From: Bacillus sp. BP-3
GTDB lineage: Bacteria > Bacillota > Bacilli > Bacillales > Bacillaceae_G
Assembly: GCF_028401955.1 (NCBI RefSeq)
Contig: NZ_JAQOTJ010000002.1
Span: forward strand, 186,001 to 250,000
Length of the DNA: 64,000 nucleotides
Direction: 5' to 3'
Positions 9,191 through 17,119 of the stretch are shown piece after piece. Numbering within the stretch: the first letter of the stretch is position 1; every line of letters begins with the position of its first letter. Made by a program: the position numbers and the translations under genes. Under the pieces are notes generated by a model. It saw only the letters and a list, made by a program, of their open reading frames with translations. It was not told the origin of the DNA and ran no database searches.

Positions 9191-9379
9191 TTAGCTAATA
9201 TGCTATTATTTTGTTGACTTTTAGCAAATATGCTATTAATATATACCTGTAAGCTAATTTGTTAGCGGAAAAAAGACATGAAAATACCATATCATTAAAG
9301 TTATAACAATCGCTGGGGGGCGACTATATTGGGATTTCTGTGTCTTTTTTTCATACTTTTAATTTAGCATATTTGCTAA
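9191..9379. promoter_or_regulatory. Divergent lysogeny/lytic control region with four operator copies
   Basis: Four copies of a dyad close to TTAGCAAATATGCTAA: 9191-9205 (ttagctaatatgcta), 9221-9235 (ttagcaaatatgcta), 9252-9266 (agctaatttgttagc) and 9364-9379 (ttagcatatttgctaa). The second copy fills the spacer of a strong rightward promoter, TTGACT (9214-9219), 17 bases, TAATAT (9237-9242). Binding of the XRE repressor there would shut the early genes. The rest of 9267-9363 has no gene that I can support. Confidence 0.8.
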
Positions 9380-9433
9380 TGGATAGTCAATAATTTAGCG
9401 CAAATTTTCGCAGGAGAAAGGGGTGGAATCAAA

Positions 9434-9634
9434 GTGCAATACTCGAGTTTTGGGATAAAAGTAAGAACATCGTTATTAGAACGTGATTTAACACTTACCT
9501 CTTTGGCTTCTGAGTTAGAAATTTCAGTTTCATATTTATCGGACATTTTAAAAGGATCTAGGAAAGGAAGAAAACAAAAAAAGCGAATTGCAGACATTTT
9601 AGGTATTGAAATATGTGAGGAAGATCTGAGATGA
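9434..9634 (+). CDS. Cro-like helix-turn-helix protein
   Basis: A 66-residue protein consisting almost entirely of an XRE-type helix-turn-helix (LTLTSLASELEISVSYLSDILKGSRKGRKQKKRIADILG). It is the first gene of the rightward early operon, the position of Cro or an excision/early regulator. The start is GTG with AAAGGGGTGG upstream. The stop overlaps the next ATG (ATGA). Confidence 0.82.
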   Translation: MQYSSFGIKVRTSLLERDLTLTSLASELEISVSYLSDILKGSRKGRKQKKRIADILGIEICEEDLR

Positions 9635-9795
9635 CAAATCAATTAGTTGATATGAATGAACAACAAATCAAAATCGATGGTCCGAGCCCAGAGGCAATAA
9701 AACTTTTAAAAGCATTCTTAATGAGGACATCAGTTCCAAGAATAGCGGCTCAAAGAATTAAAGATAGATCAGATCGTAAATGTCATAGTAACTAA
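9631..9795 (+). CDS. Small phage protein, unknown function
   Basis: A 54-residue protein starting MTNQLVDMNEQQIKIDG and ending in a basic stretch (RIAAQRIKDRSDRKCHSN). Its ATG overlaps the stop of the Cro-like gene, which shows translational coupling. Similar small proteins follow cro in Bacillus phages. No function can be given. Confidence 0.65.
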   Translation: MTNQLVDMNEQQIKIDGPSPEAIKLLKAFLMRTSVPRIAAQRIKDRSDRKCHSN

Positions 9796-9814
9796 ATGTA
9801 GGAGGTGCCAAATC

Positions 9815-9967
9815 ATGAATGGAGTTTTATCAGCCAGTAAATTAATGAAAGCATCTCAAGTACGTAAAAAATGTGCTGAGATGCGTAATAATCCGACACA
9901 AATGTTTTTAGTTGAACTGGAAGCAAAGCGAAAGTTAAATGAAATGAACCGTAAGGTTTCTAATTGA
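9815..9967 (+). CDS. Small basic phage protein, unknown function
   Basis: A 50-residue, Lys-rich protein (MNGVLSASKLMKASQVRKKC...) with a clear ribosome binding site (GGAGGTG) seven bases before the ATG. It lies in the early operon between the Cro-like gene set and the AP2 gene. No motif is recognised. Confidence 0.65.
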   Translation: MNGVLSASKLMKASQVRKKCAEMRNNPTQMFLVELEAKRKLNEMNRKVSN

Positions 9968-9982
9968 GGGGAGGTGAGTTAA

Positions 9983-10693
9983 GTGGTTAAGGAAATACCG
10001 TTGCAAAATGACATGTTAGTTATTGTGGATGATGAGGACTATGAACGTTGTATGAAACACAATTGGTATGTACGACTTAATAAAGGAGCTACTAATTATA
10101 TTGTGCAAAGCAATGATGTAGGTCTGTTAGGAAGATTCATACTTGGTTTGGATAAAAATAATGATAATAAAGTAACTTTTAAAAATCTAAATAGACTAGA
10201 TTTCCGTAAAGAAAATTTAATTCTTTCAGATGCGATTGGTTCTTTAAGAAAATCTAAAGGGCATAGGGGTAGTTCATCAAAATATAAAGGCGTTTATTGG
10301 AACAAACAATCTAATTCATGGAGAACTAGGTTGAAGTGTAAAGGGAAAATACATGAACTGGGTCTCTATAAAAATGAAGATGATGCAGCTAGGGCATATA
10401 ACGCTAAATCTGTTGAACTTTTTGGCGAGGGAGCATTTCAAAATGTTATTGGTAGAGATAACAATGCAAAAGAAATGGATTTTAAATACACACCCCAAAT
10501 CAGGAGGAAAGGTAAGAAATATAAGGGTGTAACTAAAAAAGGTAATAAACACCAATCTTCTATAAGTACAAAAGGTAAAAAAATTTATTTGGGATTATTT
10601 GAAACTGAAGAAGAAGCTGCAATAGCATATGACAAAAAAGCATATGAGATATACGGGGATAAAGCAATATTAAATTTTCCTGAAGGGAGGTGA
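9983..10693 (+). CDS. HNH-like protein with two AP2 DNA-binding domains
   Basis: A 236-residue protein. The N-terminal part (about 1-85) follows the layout of phage HNH homing endonucleases with AP2 domains (GRFILGL...NRLDFRKENLIL) but lacks the usual His-Asn-His residues: the place of a VDHINGN motif reads VTFKNLN. Two AP2-like domains follow, about 94-145 (SKYKGVYWNKQSNSWRTRL...LGLYKNEDDAARAYN) and 178-228 (KKYKGVTKKG...LGLFETEEEAAIAYD). The start is probably GTG with GAGGGGAGGTGAG upstream. It is likely a DNA-binding protein derived from a homing enzyme, with cleavage activity in doubt. Confidence 0.8.
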   Translation: MVKEIPLQNDMLVIVDDEDYERCMKHNWYVRLNKGATNYIVQSNDVGLLGRFILGLDKNNDNKVTFKNLNRLDFRKENLILSDAIGSLRKSKGHRGSSSKYKGVYWNKQSNSWRTRLKCKGKIHELGLYKNEDDAARAYNAKSVELFGEGAFQNVIGRDNNAKEMDFKYTPQIRRKGKKYKGVTKKGNKHQSSISTKGKKIYLGLFETEEEAAIAYDKKAYEIYGDKAILNFPEGR

Positions 10694-10698
10694 GTTGA

Positions 10699-10857
10699 TT
10701 GGAAAAGGTAGCGGATCATCCAATTGACGATTTTTATGGAGATGAAATTTTAAGTAATGAAACATACTTTGTGTTTGGTCAAGATGTTGTACTTGAACAG
10801 AATTTAAAAACGTATTTGATGGAACGCCATCAAGTTGAATGCTTTCAAGCACAATAA
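10699..10857 (+). CDS. YqaI-like small phage protein
   Basis: A 52-residue acidic protein read from a TTG start placed seven bases after GGGAGGTGA. The pattern ...DDFYGDEILSNETYFVFGQDVVLEQNLKTYLM resembles the small YqaI-type proteins of Bacillus skin-like phages. Function unknown. Confidence 0.6.
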   Translation: MEKVADHPIDDFYGDEILSNETYFVFGQDVVLEQNLKTYLMERHQVECFQAQ

Positions 10858-10862
10858 AAAAC

Positions 10863-10880
10863 CACCTGCGCCAACAGGTG
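10863..10880 (-). terminator. Hairpin beside an A-run, terminator-like on the minus strand
   Basis: CACCTG/CAGGTG hairpin with GCGCCAA-type loop; on the minus strand it is followed by a T-run. On the plus strand there is no T tract, so it may only be a partial barrier or mRNA structure between early gene blocks. Confidence 0.35.
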
Positions 10881-10948
10881 ATCTAAATAAAAATACTTTC
10901 GCAGTCATTATAGCATGAATTTAATTCATGTAAAGGAGTGTTCTATCA

Positions 10949-11251
10949 ATGAGCATTAAAGAAGTTAGTAAAGCTGTACAAGCTATAAGACTAGCAAGAA
11001 ATGAACATGGGATTCTAAGTGTTCGTGGAAATGAAGTGCATCTAAGTAATGAAGTACTGGAATCATTGCTAGATGATTCTAAGATTAAACCATTAATATT
11101 TCAACGTGAATCAAAGGATTTTCCTTATGAAGTTTCGTTTATAAGCGACAATGTGATCTATTACTCTCTTTACACTTCAGAAAGAATGGAAGAGAAAATT
11201 GGAGGGGTACCAAATGGTAGAAAATCCAATGATTGTTGGAAATCCTCATGA
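10949..11251 (+). CDS. Hypothetical phage protein
   Basis: A 100-residue protein with AAAGGAG upstream of the ATG. It has no motif I recognise; the middle (LLDDSKIKPLIFQRESKDFPYEVSFISDN) is of mixed alpha/beta character. Its 3' end overlaps the next gene in another frame, and it is part of the early operon. Confidence 0.65.
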   Translation: MSIKEVSKAVQAIRLARNEHGILSVRGNEVHLSNEVLESLLDDSKIKPLIFQRESKDFPYEVSFISDNVIYYSLYTSERMEEKIGGVPNGRKSNDCWKSS

Positions 11252-11414
11252 TTCAGTTGTAAATGATGTTATGAGTTACTGTGAAAGTTGCAGTAAAGAA
11301 ATCTATTTCGGTGAAGAATATCGGGATATCGATGGTGATTACATACACGATGTAACAGAATGCATCAAACAATATATAGAGTCTCATTCCATAAAGAAGA
11401 TAGCGGGTGAGTGA
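11214..11414 (+). CDS. YqaI-family small phage protein
   Basis: A 66-residue protein starting MVENPMIVGNPHDSVV, the typical opening of YqaI-type proteins from Bacillus phages and the skin element. It contains CESC near residue 23, a possible metal-binding pair. The ATG at 11214 follows GGAGGGG; an earlier in-frame ATG has no such site. The function of the family is unknown. Confidence 0.7.
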   Translation: MVENPMIVGNPHDSVVNDVMSYCESCSKEIYFGEEYRDIDGDYIHDVTECIKQYIESHSIKKIAGE

Positions 11415-11472
11415 AATGAACTTGCAAGAGTGGATGCTGCAAGGAAAAATTGAATCTAAAATTTAAATCACA

Positions 11473-11607
11473 ATGAATTTAATAGAACGATATAAAAATA
11501 GTGATGATCCAGATGCTTCATCGATGATTATCGCTTATGAACATGGATTACAGGATCTTATGGAAATATATGAATGGATCCAAAGAAAAGAGGTGATTCC
11601 ATTTTGA
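11473..11607 (+). CDS. Small hypothetical phage protein
   Basis: A 44-residue acidic protein (MNLIERYKNSDDPDASSMIIAYEHGLQDLMEIYEWIQ...). No clear ribosome binding site is present and a 16-codon frame precedes it at 11416, so this may be a decayed or translationally coupled gene. Its end overlaps the next gene. Confidence 0.4.
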   Translation: MNLIERYKNSDDPDASSMIIAYEHGLQDLMEIYEWIQRKEVIPF

Positions 11608-11795
11608 ACGCTGGGATTGAAGAATTAGAAAAGTCATTAGCTGTAGAGCAAAGAAAGTTAAATGAATACCAACGGGAGTTGGAAAGGTTAATAGAAAAGA
11701 AGCCTATTATTGAAAAAAATATCCGAGAAACTGAAGGCAAGGTTCTTGAAATGGAAGCTTCAATTTTAATTTTAAAAAATTTCGGTGAGGTGTAA
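11604..11795 (+). CDS. Small coiled-coil phage protein
   Basis: A 63-residue protein that is almost wholly a predicted coiled coil (EELEKSLAVEQRKLNEYQRELERLIEKK). The start is TTG at 11604 with AAAGAGGTGATT upstream; a longer frame from 11574 lacks this site. It stands directly before the recombination ATPase gene and may act with it, but that is inference. Confidence 0.65.
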   Translation: MNAGIEELEKSLAVEQRKLNEYQRELERLIEKKPIIEKNIRETEGKVLEMEASILILKNFGEV

Positions 11796-11798
11796 AAG

Positions 11799-12491
11799 AT
11801 GGAACAGCAATTCGATTTTAGCACAAAAAATGCAACCGATATTGTAAAACAAGGTAAAACATACTTACTATATGCGAACCCTGGAATGGGGAAGACACAC
11901 ACATTACGTCATCTGCCGGGCAAAACATTAGTACTAGATATTGACCGTACATCACAGGTGCTTAAAGGAGAAAAAAACATAGACGTTATTTATGTCGATA
12001 ACCAAAACACTTGGGAATATTGGGAAGCATTATTAACCCACCTCAAGGGTATTAAAGGGAAATACAACAATATCGCAATCGATAATGTGTCGGAATTAGA
12101 ACGCTGCCTGTTATCACATTTAGGATTTATTGGACGCAATCAAGGTGTACCATCACAAGGTGATTACCAAAAAATGCAGTTCCGTATAGTCAATTCATTT
12201 AGATGGATGAAAAATTTAGCGGACATAATTGTATTTAATGCTTGGGAAACAACAGATTTATATACTACAGCAGAAGGACAACAATACAATCGTTCTTATC
12301 CTCAGATCAACACAAAGATTATAAATAATGTGCTAGGTCTATGTGATATTGTTGGCCGATTAATGATTAATGCCGAAGGCGAAAGAGGATTTGTTTTAGA
12401 AGGCACAAACAGTATTTATGCAAAAAATCAGTTAGACGATAGAAAGGGTTGCAAACAGGAAGAAATTTTCCTATTATCATCCACAAATTAA
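11799..12491 (+). CDS. Sak4-like AAA/RecA-fold recombination ATPase
   Basis: A 230-residue P-loop protein of the phage nucleotide-binding family (AAA_24 type). Walker A is YANPGMGKTHT (about residues 27-37) and Walker B-like NIAIDNV is near residue 90; ETTD and the C-terminal ...EEIFLL region fit the family. Phage members of this group work with an SSB protein in single-strand annealing recombination. The next gene is an SSB-like DUF669 protein, a common pairing. Confidence 0.82.
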   Translation: MEQQFDFSTKNATDIVKQGKTYLLYANPGMGKTHTLRHLPGKTLVLDIDRTSQVLKGEKNIDVIYVDNQNTWEYWEALLTHLKGIKGKYNNIAIDNVSELERCLLSHLGFIGRNQGVPSQGDYQKMQFRIVNSFRWMKNLADIIVFNAWETTDLYTTAEGQQYNRSYPQINTKIINNVLGLCDIVGRLMINAEGERGFVLEGTNSIYAKNQLDDRKGCKQEEIFLLSSTN

Positions 12492-12512
12492 AACCTAAGG
12501 GAGAGAAAAATA

Positions 12513-12992
12513 ATGTCATTCTTTAAATTTGATGAATCAAACGCAAGCACAGGATTTGAATTAGTTGCAGAAGGTAAATATGAAGCTGTAATTGTAAATG
12601 CAGTTTCTGGATTAACTGGTGAGAAAAAACCAAAATTAACAGTAGATTTTGAGATTAGAAGTGATGTACCTCAAAATCATCAAGGGGCAAAAGTACTTTA
12701 TAACATGTTTACATTCGAACATGAAGTTTCAGTAAGAATCGTCAACTCATTATTAAAAGCATGTGGGTTTAGTAATAACCATGTTTTCACTTCAGCTGAC
12801 GATATGGCTAAGCAACTTATCAATAAAAATTTAAAAATCACTGTAAAGCATGAAGAGTACGACAAAGTTGTTGATGGTGTAAAACAAAAACGTACTGCTG
12901 CTAAAGCTAAATATTATAATGTATCGGATGTAAATCCAGTAGCACATATGGGGTCACCAATTACAATCGGAGATGATGATTTACCATTTTGA
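12513..12992 (+). CDS. DUF669 protein, SSB-like with acidic tail
   Basis: A 159-residue protein of the DUF669 family found in phage recombination operons. The body is predicted to be beta-rich (LTVDFEIRSDVPQNHQGAKVLYNMFTFE...), and the last residues are GDDDLPF, the same type of acidic aromatic tip by which bacterial SSB recruits partner proteins. It probably coats phage single-stranded DNA and works with the ATPase upstream. The ribosome binding site is AAGGGAGAG. Confidence 0.8.
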   Translation: MSFFKFDESNASTGFELVAEGKYEAVIVNAVSGLTGEKKPKLTVDFEIRSDVPQNHQGAKVLYNMFTFEHEVSVRIVNSLLKACGFSNNHVFTSADDMAKQLINKNLKITVKHEEYDKVVDGVKQKRTAAKAKYYNVSDVNPVAHMGSPITIGDDDLPF

Positions 12993-13055
12993 TGATCCAT
13001 TACTGTTTATAAATGAATGGGCAATAGTGAATGGATACGAATAAATAAAACTAAA

Positions 13056-13091
13056 TAGAGAGGTTGGTTTTTGCCGACTTCTCTTTTTTAT
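13056..13091 (+). terminator. Hairpin terminator after the DUF669 gene
   Basis: AGAGAGGTTGG pairs imperfectly with GCCGACTTCTCT and is followed by six T residues. It may reduce transcription into the primase gene. Between 12992 and 13123 there is no other gene beyond a 23-codon frame. Confidence 0.55.
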
Positions 13092-13122
13092 ACTCAAAAT
13101 CAGTGGAATAGGGTGAAAAACA

Positions 13123-13344
13123 ATGGCTACAAGTCCCAAAACAGGTATGTACGGTATTTGGAGTAGTGTTAGTAGACGGTTTATATTTGGCATTCAAGAG
13201 CCTACAAAATCGAAAGCTATTCGAAAAGTGAAGAAAGAGATTGGTCATAGTTGGGCTAAATATCGTTTTAGTACAAAAAAGATTCAAGAGTGTCATGCTC
13301 ATATGTTCCGTCAAGGACTGATTTATAAGGACGGAGATAACTAG
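13123..13344 (+). CDS. Small basic hypothetical phage protein
   Basis: A 73-residue basic protein (MATSPKTGMYGIWSSVSRRFIFG...) with no motif I recognise. It sits directly before the primase-helicase gene, ten bases apart. The mix of aromatic and basic residues would allow nucleic-acid binding, but nothing proves it. Confidence 0.6.
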   Translation: MATSPKTGMYGIWSSVSRRFIFGIQEPTKSKAIRKVKKEIGHSWAKYRFSTKKIQECHAHMFRQGLIYKDGDN

Positions 13345-13353
13345 GAGGGCAGC

Positions 13354-15708
13354 ATGAAAGAAAATCCATACAATTTTAATGAAATTCCTGCTGAATTAAA
13401 AGCTCTTCCGCAGTGGATTTTATGGAAGTTTGAAACACGAAATAATAAGCCAACAAAAGTACCGTATCAAGTAACCGGTGAAATGGCACAGGCAAATAAT
13501 AGACGTACTTGGTCAACGTTTGCAACAGCGGTCAAATTCTATTTAGAGGGTGACTATGACGGCATAGGGTTTGTGTTTAGTAGGCAGGACAATTACATCG
13601 GAATAGATATTGATAAGTGTGTTGAGGATGGAAAAACAAATGCCTTCTCAACAGAAATTATCGATACGTTAGATAGCTATACAGAATTTTCACCATCAGG
13701 GAAAGGTATTCACATCATCATCAAAGGGAATCTTCCACAATCTGTTTTAGGTACTGGACGGAAAAATACTAAACATGGCTTGGAAATATACTCATATGGC
13801 CGTTTTTTTACCTTCACTGGAAACCGTGAAAATTCTAATGATGTATATGAACGAACAGATGAACTAGCTGAGGTATTCGAAAAATATTTTGATGATAGCG
13901 ACATTCAAGGGCGAGTAAATTTAGCAGAATTTGAAAAAGACGAAATCAAAATTTCAAATGAAGCTTTATGGGAAAGAATGTTTCGCAGTAAGAATGGTGA
14001 TGAAATCCGATCATTATACAATGGCAGCTTAATTAATGACGACCATTCAGCAAGTGACCTGGCTTTATGTAACCACCTTGCATTTTGGACAGGCAATTCA
14101 GCAACTCGAATGGATTCGATGTTCCGCGAAACTTGTTTAATGCGTGATAAATGGGATGTTATTCATTTCAGAGATACAAATGAAACATACGGTGAAAGAA
14201 CAATAGCAACGGCCATTTCATCTACTTCCACAACTATTTTAGATAACAAACAGCAATTCGAAGAATTTTCTTTTGATTTTCTTAATGAAGATGCAGCGGA
14301 TGTTGTGGAGGACAAGCCTAAAAAGAAATTCCGTTTAACAGAACTCGGTAATGCTGAACGTATTGCATATGAATATGGCCATGTAATCAAATATGTTAGC
14401 GACATGGGCTGGTTAATATGGGACGGCAAACGGTGGAAATTGGACACAAAGAAAGAAATTGAACGAATTACAGCAAAGGTACTTCGCAGTCTTTATAAGT
14501 CAGAAGATGAATCTGAAATGAAGTGGGCGCGGATGTGTGAGCGGAGAAACATTCGAATGAATAGTATCAAGGACCTTATGCCATTGGTTCCAGGGGAGCG
14601 AGAAGACTTCGATAAGCATAAATACTTGTTCAATGTTGAAAATGGCATTGTTGATTTGAAAACTGGTAAGCTACGGCCGCATGATCGAGAACTCGGTTTG
14701 ACTAAGATCACCAATATTGCATTTGATGAGAATGCGAAATGCCCAGAATGGATTAACTTCCTAGATCAAATTTTTCAAGGTGATCAAGAACTAGTTGAAT
14801 ACATGCAACGATTGATTGGTTATTCCTTAACTGGGGAAATTACAGAGCAAATAATGGTCTTCCTGATTGGTGGAGGTTCCAACGGAAAATCGACCTTTAT
14901 TAATACAATTAAGGACCTCATGGGGGAATACGGAAAACAAGCGAAATCAGATACTTTCATCAAAAAGAAAGAGACTGGGGCCAATAATGATATTGCTAGA
15001 TTGGTAGGCGCACGCTTTGTATCTGCAATCGAGAGTGAAGAGGGTGAGCAACTATCAGAAGCCTTTGTAAAACAAATAACAGGTGGTGAACCAGTGCTGG
15101 CCCGATTTCTTCGACAAGAGTATTTTGAATTCATACCAGAGTTCAAAGTGTTCTTTACTACAAATCATAAACCTGTAATTAAAGGCGTTGATGAAGGGAT
15201 TTGGAGACGTATTCGCTTGATTCCATTCAATTTGCAGTTACCAAAAGAAAAACGGGATAAGAAATTACCTGAAAAATTAAGTCTAGAAATGCCAGGTATT
15301 CTAAATTGGGCGATTGAGGGTTGCGTGAAGTGGCAGCAGTCGGGATTGAATGACCCGGAAATCGTAATGAAAGCAACAGGTGATTACAAAGAAGAAATGG
15401 ATATACTTGGACCGTTTATGTTTGAATGTTGCTTCAAAAGGGAAGATGTCCAAATTGAAGCAAAAGAATTATATGAAGTTTACGCCAATTGGTGCTTTAG
15501 AAATGGCGAGCATCAGTTAAAAAACAGAGCGTTTTATAGAATTTTAGAATCCCAAGGATTCAAAAGAGAACGTGGTAGCAAAAATAAGTATTACGTCAAA
15601 GGTGTTACTTTAACAGATCGAAAAAATACTTTTAAGCAGCAAAAGTTACTGAATTTCGATGAAAATAGCGAAAGTGTTACTAAAAATAACCCATTTAAAA
15701 TTACTTGA
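13354..15708 (+). CDS. Phage primase-helicase, P4/D5 family
   Basis: A 784-residue replication protein. The N-terminal part (about 1-170) is an archaeo-eukaryotic-type primase-polymerase domain: LPQWILWKFETRNNKPTKVPY, then GIGFVFSRQDNYIGIDIDKC with the metal-binding Asp pair and SGKGIHIII. The C-terminal half is a D5/SF3 helicase: Walker A GGGSNGKSTF near residue 505, KQITGGEPVLARFLRQE, FFTTNHKPVIKG with sensor residues, then a winged C-terminus. It should unwind and prime phage DNA. Repeats that look like its origin begin in the last 100 bases of the gene. Confidence 0.93.
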   Translation: MKENPYNFNEIPAELKALPQWILWKFETRNNKPTKVPYQVTGEMAQANNRRTWSTFATAVKFYLEGDYDGIGFVFSRQDNYIGIDIDKCVEDGKTNAFSTEIIDTLDSYTEFSPSGKGIHIIIKGNLPQSVLGTGRKNTKHGLEIYSYGRFFTFTGNRENSNDVYERTDELAEVFEKYFDDSDIQGRVNLAEFEKDEIKISNEALWERMFRSKNGDEIRSLYNGSLINDDHSASDLALCNHLAFWTGNSATRMDSMFRETCLMRDKWDVIHFRDTNETYGERTIATAISSTSTTILDNKQQFEEFSFDFLNEDAADVVEDKPKKKFRLTELGNAERIAYEYGHVIKYVSDMGWLIWDGKRWKLDTKKEIERITAKVLRSLYKSEDESEMKWARMCERRNIRMNSIKDLMPLVPGEREDFDKHKYLFNVENGIVDLKTGKLRPHDRELGLTKITNIAFDENAKCPEWINFLDQIFQGDQELVEYMQRLIGYSLTGEITEQIMVFLIGGGSNGKSTFINTIKDLMGEYGKQAKSDTFIKKKETGANNDIARLVGARFVSAIESEEGEQLSEAFVKQITGGEPVLARFLRQEYFEFIPEFKVFFTTNHKPVIKGVDEGIWRRIRLIPFNLQLPKEKRDKKLPEKLSLEMPGILNWAIEGCVKWQQSGLNDPEIVMKATGDYKEEMDILGPFMFECCFKREDVQIEAKELYEVYANWCFRNGEHQLKNRAFYRILESQGFKRERGSKNKYYVKGVTLTDRKNTFKQQKLLNFDENSESVTKNNPFKIT

Positions 15709-15951
15709 AACCCTTGATACATAAGGGCTCAAGGCACTTTTTATATTCTTTTTGTTACTTTTGTTACTAAAAATATATATAAACAAAAAATAAATATATA
15801 TATAAGTATTATATTAGGGGGCTTAATGCTCAAAATAGGTAACAAAAGTAACACAAGTGACTTAATCCCTTATGGCTCTAAGGTTGAAGTGGGTTACTAA
15901 AAAGTAACACATGCTAATTTTCGGTGTTTTTTAGTAACACTTATAAGTAAC
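15604..15951. other. GTTACT/AGTAAC repeat cluster, candidate phage replication origin
   Basis: GTTACT occurs at 15604, 15645, 15676, 15754, 15763 and 15893, and its inverse AGTAAC at 15847, 15903, 15933 and 15946. The repeats flank a stretch of nearly pure A/T at about 15768-15817. Repeats around an AT-rich unwinding region next to the initiator helicase gene are the usual form of a phage origin. The non-coding part (15709-15974) contains nothing else recognisable. Confidence 0.55.
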
Positions 15952-15974
15952 TTTTGATAACAGAGGTGATAGAT

Positions 15975-16403
15975 TTGCAAGTTTTATTAATTCTAAGTGC
16001 GATTTGGAAATCAGGTGCAAATATCTATCTTGATAAAAGTGATAATCGAATCGCGATAAAAAAACAGAATTTAATTCCAGTGGAAATTATGCAAGCTGCT
16101 GAGAAGCATTTTAGCGAAATTGATAAATGGTTTAAATCTTGGGAAGATGCAAGCTCGGAGAAGATCACGGTCATGAAGGTGTTTCATCAGTTTTGCGGAT
16201 GGAAGCATAATCAAAAATTATATGAGTGGCTACTTGCTGATGCGGATTCATTACAAATGTTCTATGACTGGACGATTGTACTTGCTGAAAATGGCTGGAA
16301 AGACATTTATGACGATTATCGGCAATTTGAAAATGATGAATCAAATGCAATGGCAAGAAAGATATATGAACGGGCGGTTACATATGCGAAGAAAGGAGCA
16401 TGA
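15975..16403 (+). CDS. Hypothetical phage protein, TubC-N-like N-terminus
   Basis: A 142-residue protein started from TTG at 15975 after AGAGGTGAT. The first 50 residues (LLILSAIWKSGANIYLDKSDNRIAIKKQNLIPVEIMQAAEKH) have the pattern of the small docking-type domain called TubC-N in some phage proteins. The C-terminal half is helical and acidic. It overlaps the next gene by ATGA. Role unknown, probably replication-linked because of its position. Confidence 0.6.
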   Translation: MQVLLILSAIWKSGANIYLDKSDNRIAIKKQNLIPVEIMQAAEKHFSEIDKWFKSWEDASSEKITVMKVFHQFCGWKHNQKLYEWLLADADSLQMFYDWTIVLAENGWKDIYDDYRQFENDESNAMARKIYERAVTYAKKGA

Positions 16404-16945
16404 GAATGATCCGTTTTCATTACACAGATACAGAAATAAATAAAATCCTTAAAACACTAACTATCGTGGTTGATACTCGTGAAAATGTAAATGGCCACAT
16501 TCTTGATTATTTACGTCAAAAGGATGTACCAGTAAAGATTCAAAAATTAGATACAGGTGATTATGGCTGCATGATTCCTAAGAATGAAGAACTTGGGATA
16601 GCACGTGATATGTATCTAGATTGCCGAGTAGAACGAAAAGCTCACATGGATGAAATCACAGGGAATCTACAAAAGGATACTCAAACAGCATTTGAAAATG
16701 AATTAATTCGCTCGAAGGACATTCCATTCACTCTAATTGTGGAAGACCCTAAAGGATATGAAAAAATGTTAAAGGGTCAGTATCGTTCGAAATATAATCC
16801 GTTAGCATTGCTCGGAAGACTCAATACATTTAAAGCGAAATACAACTTTGAAATTGTGTATTTAGACAAAAAATACAGTGGTAATTGGATCTATTACCAT
16901 TTCTATTATCAAGCGAAACATTACCTTAAAACAGGTATGTTCTAA
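16400..16945 (+). CDS. ERCC4-domain nuclease
   Basis: A 181-residue nuclease of the ERCC4/XPF fold. The family signature is visible as VVDTREN (about residues 22-28), LDTGDYG and the catalytic VERKAHMDE (about 75-83). Phage proteins of this type cut branched or flap DNA during recombination and packaging preparation. The gene is coupled to the one before by an ATGA overlap and lies in the replication block. Confidence 0.87.
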   Translation: MRMIRFHYTDTEINKILKTLTIVVDTRENVNGHILDYLRQKDVPVKIQKLDTGDYGCMIPKNEELGIARDMYLDCRVERKAHMDEITGNLQKDTQTAFENELIRSKDIPFTLIVEDPKGYEKMLKGQYRSKYNPLALLGRLNTFKAKYNFEIVYLDKKYSGNWIYYHFYYQAKHYLKTGMF

Positions 16946-16960
16946 GGTAGGTGGGTAAGT

Positions 16961-17116
16961 ATGATTGAGCAAAATTTAACAGTAGAACAACAAAAAGATT
17001 TTTATAAATTCAAGTTGATAGAAATGGGATATTTTAAAACACCAGAAGGGTTGCAACTATATGAGCTTTCTTTGAGTGAATTAGAAACTATTTATAAAGC
17101 ACAAAAGGAGAAATGA
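16961..17116 (+). CDS. FbpA-like small protein (Fur-regulated basic protein family)
   Basis: A 51-residue protein whose sequence KDFYKFKLIEMGYFKTPEGLQ and LYELSLSELETIYKA matches the pattern of the small FbpA family, known in Bacillus as Fur-controlled iron-sparing proteins. Copies are common in B. cereus-group phages. Here no Fur box is evident and the gene is inside the early operon, so its role in the phage is open. Confidence 0.6.
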   Translation: MIEQNLTVEQQKDFYKFKLIEMGYFKTPEGLQLYELSLSELETIYKAQKEK

Positions 17117-17119
17117 ACC

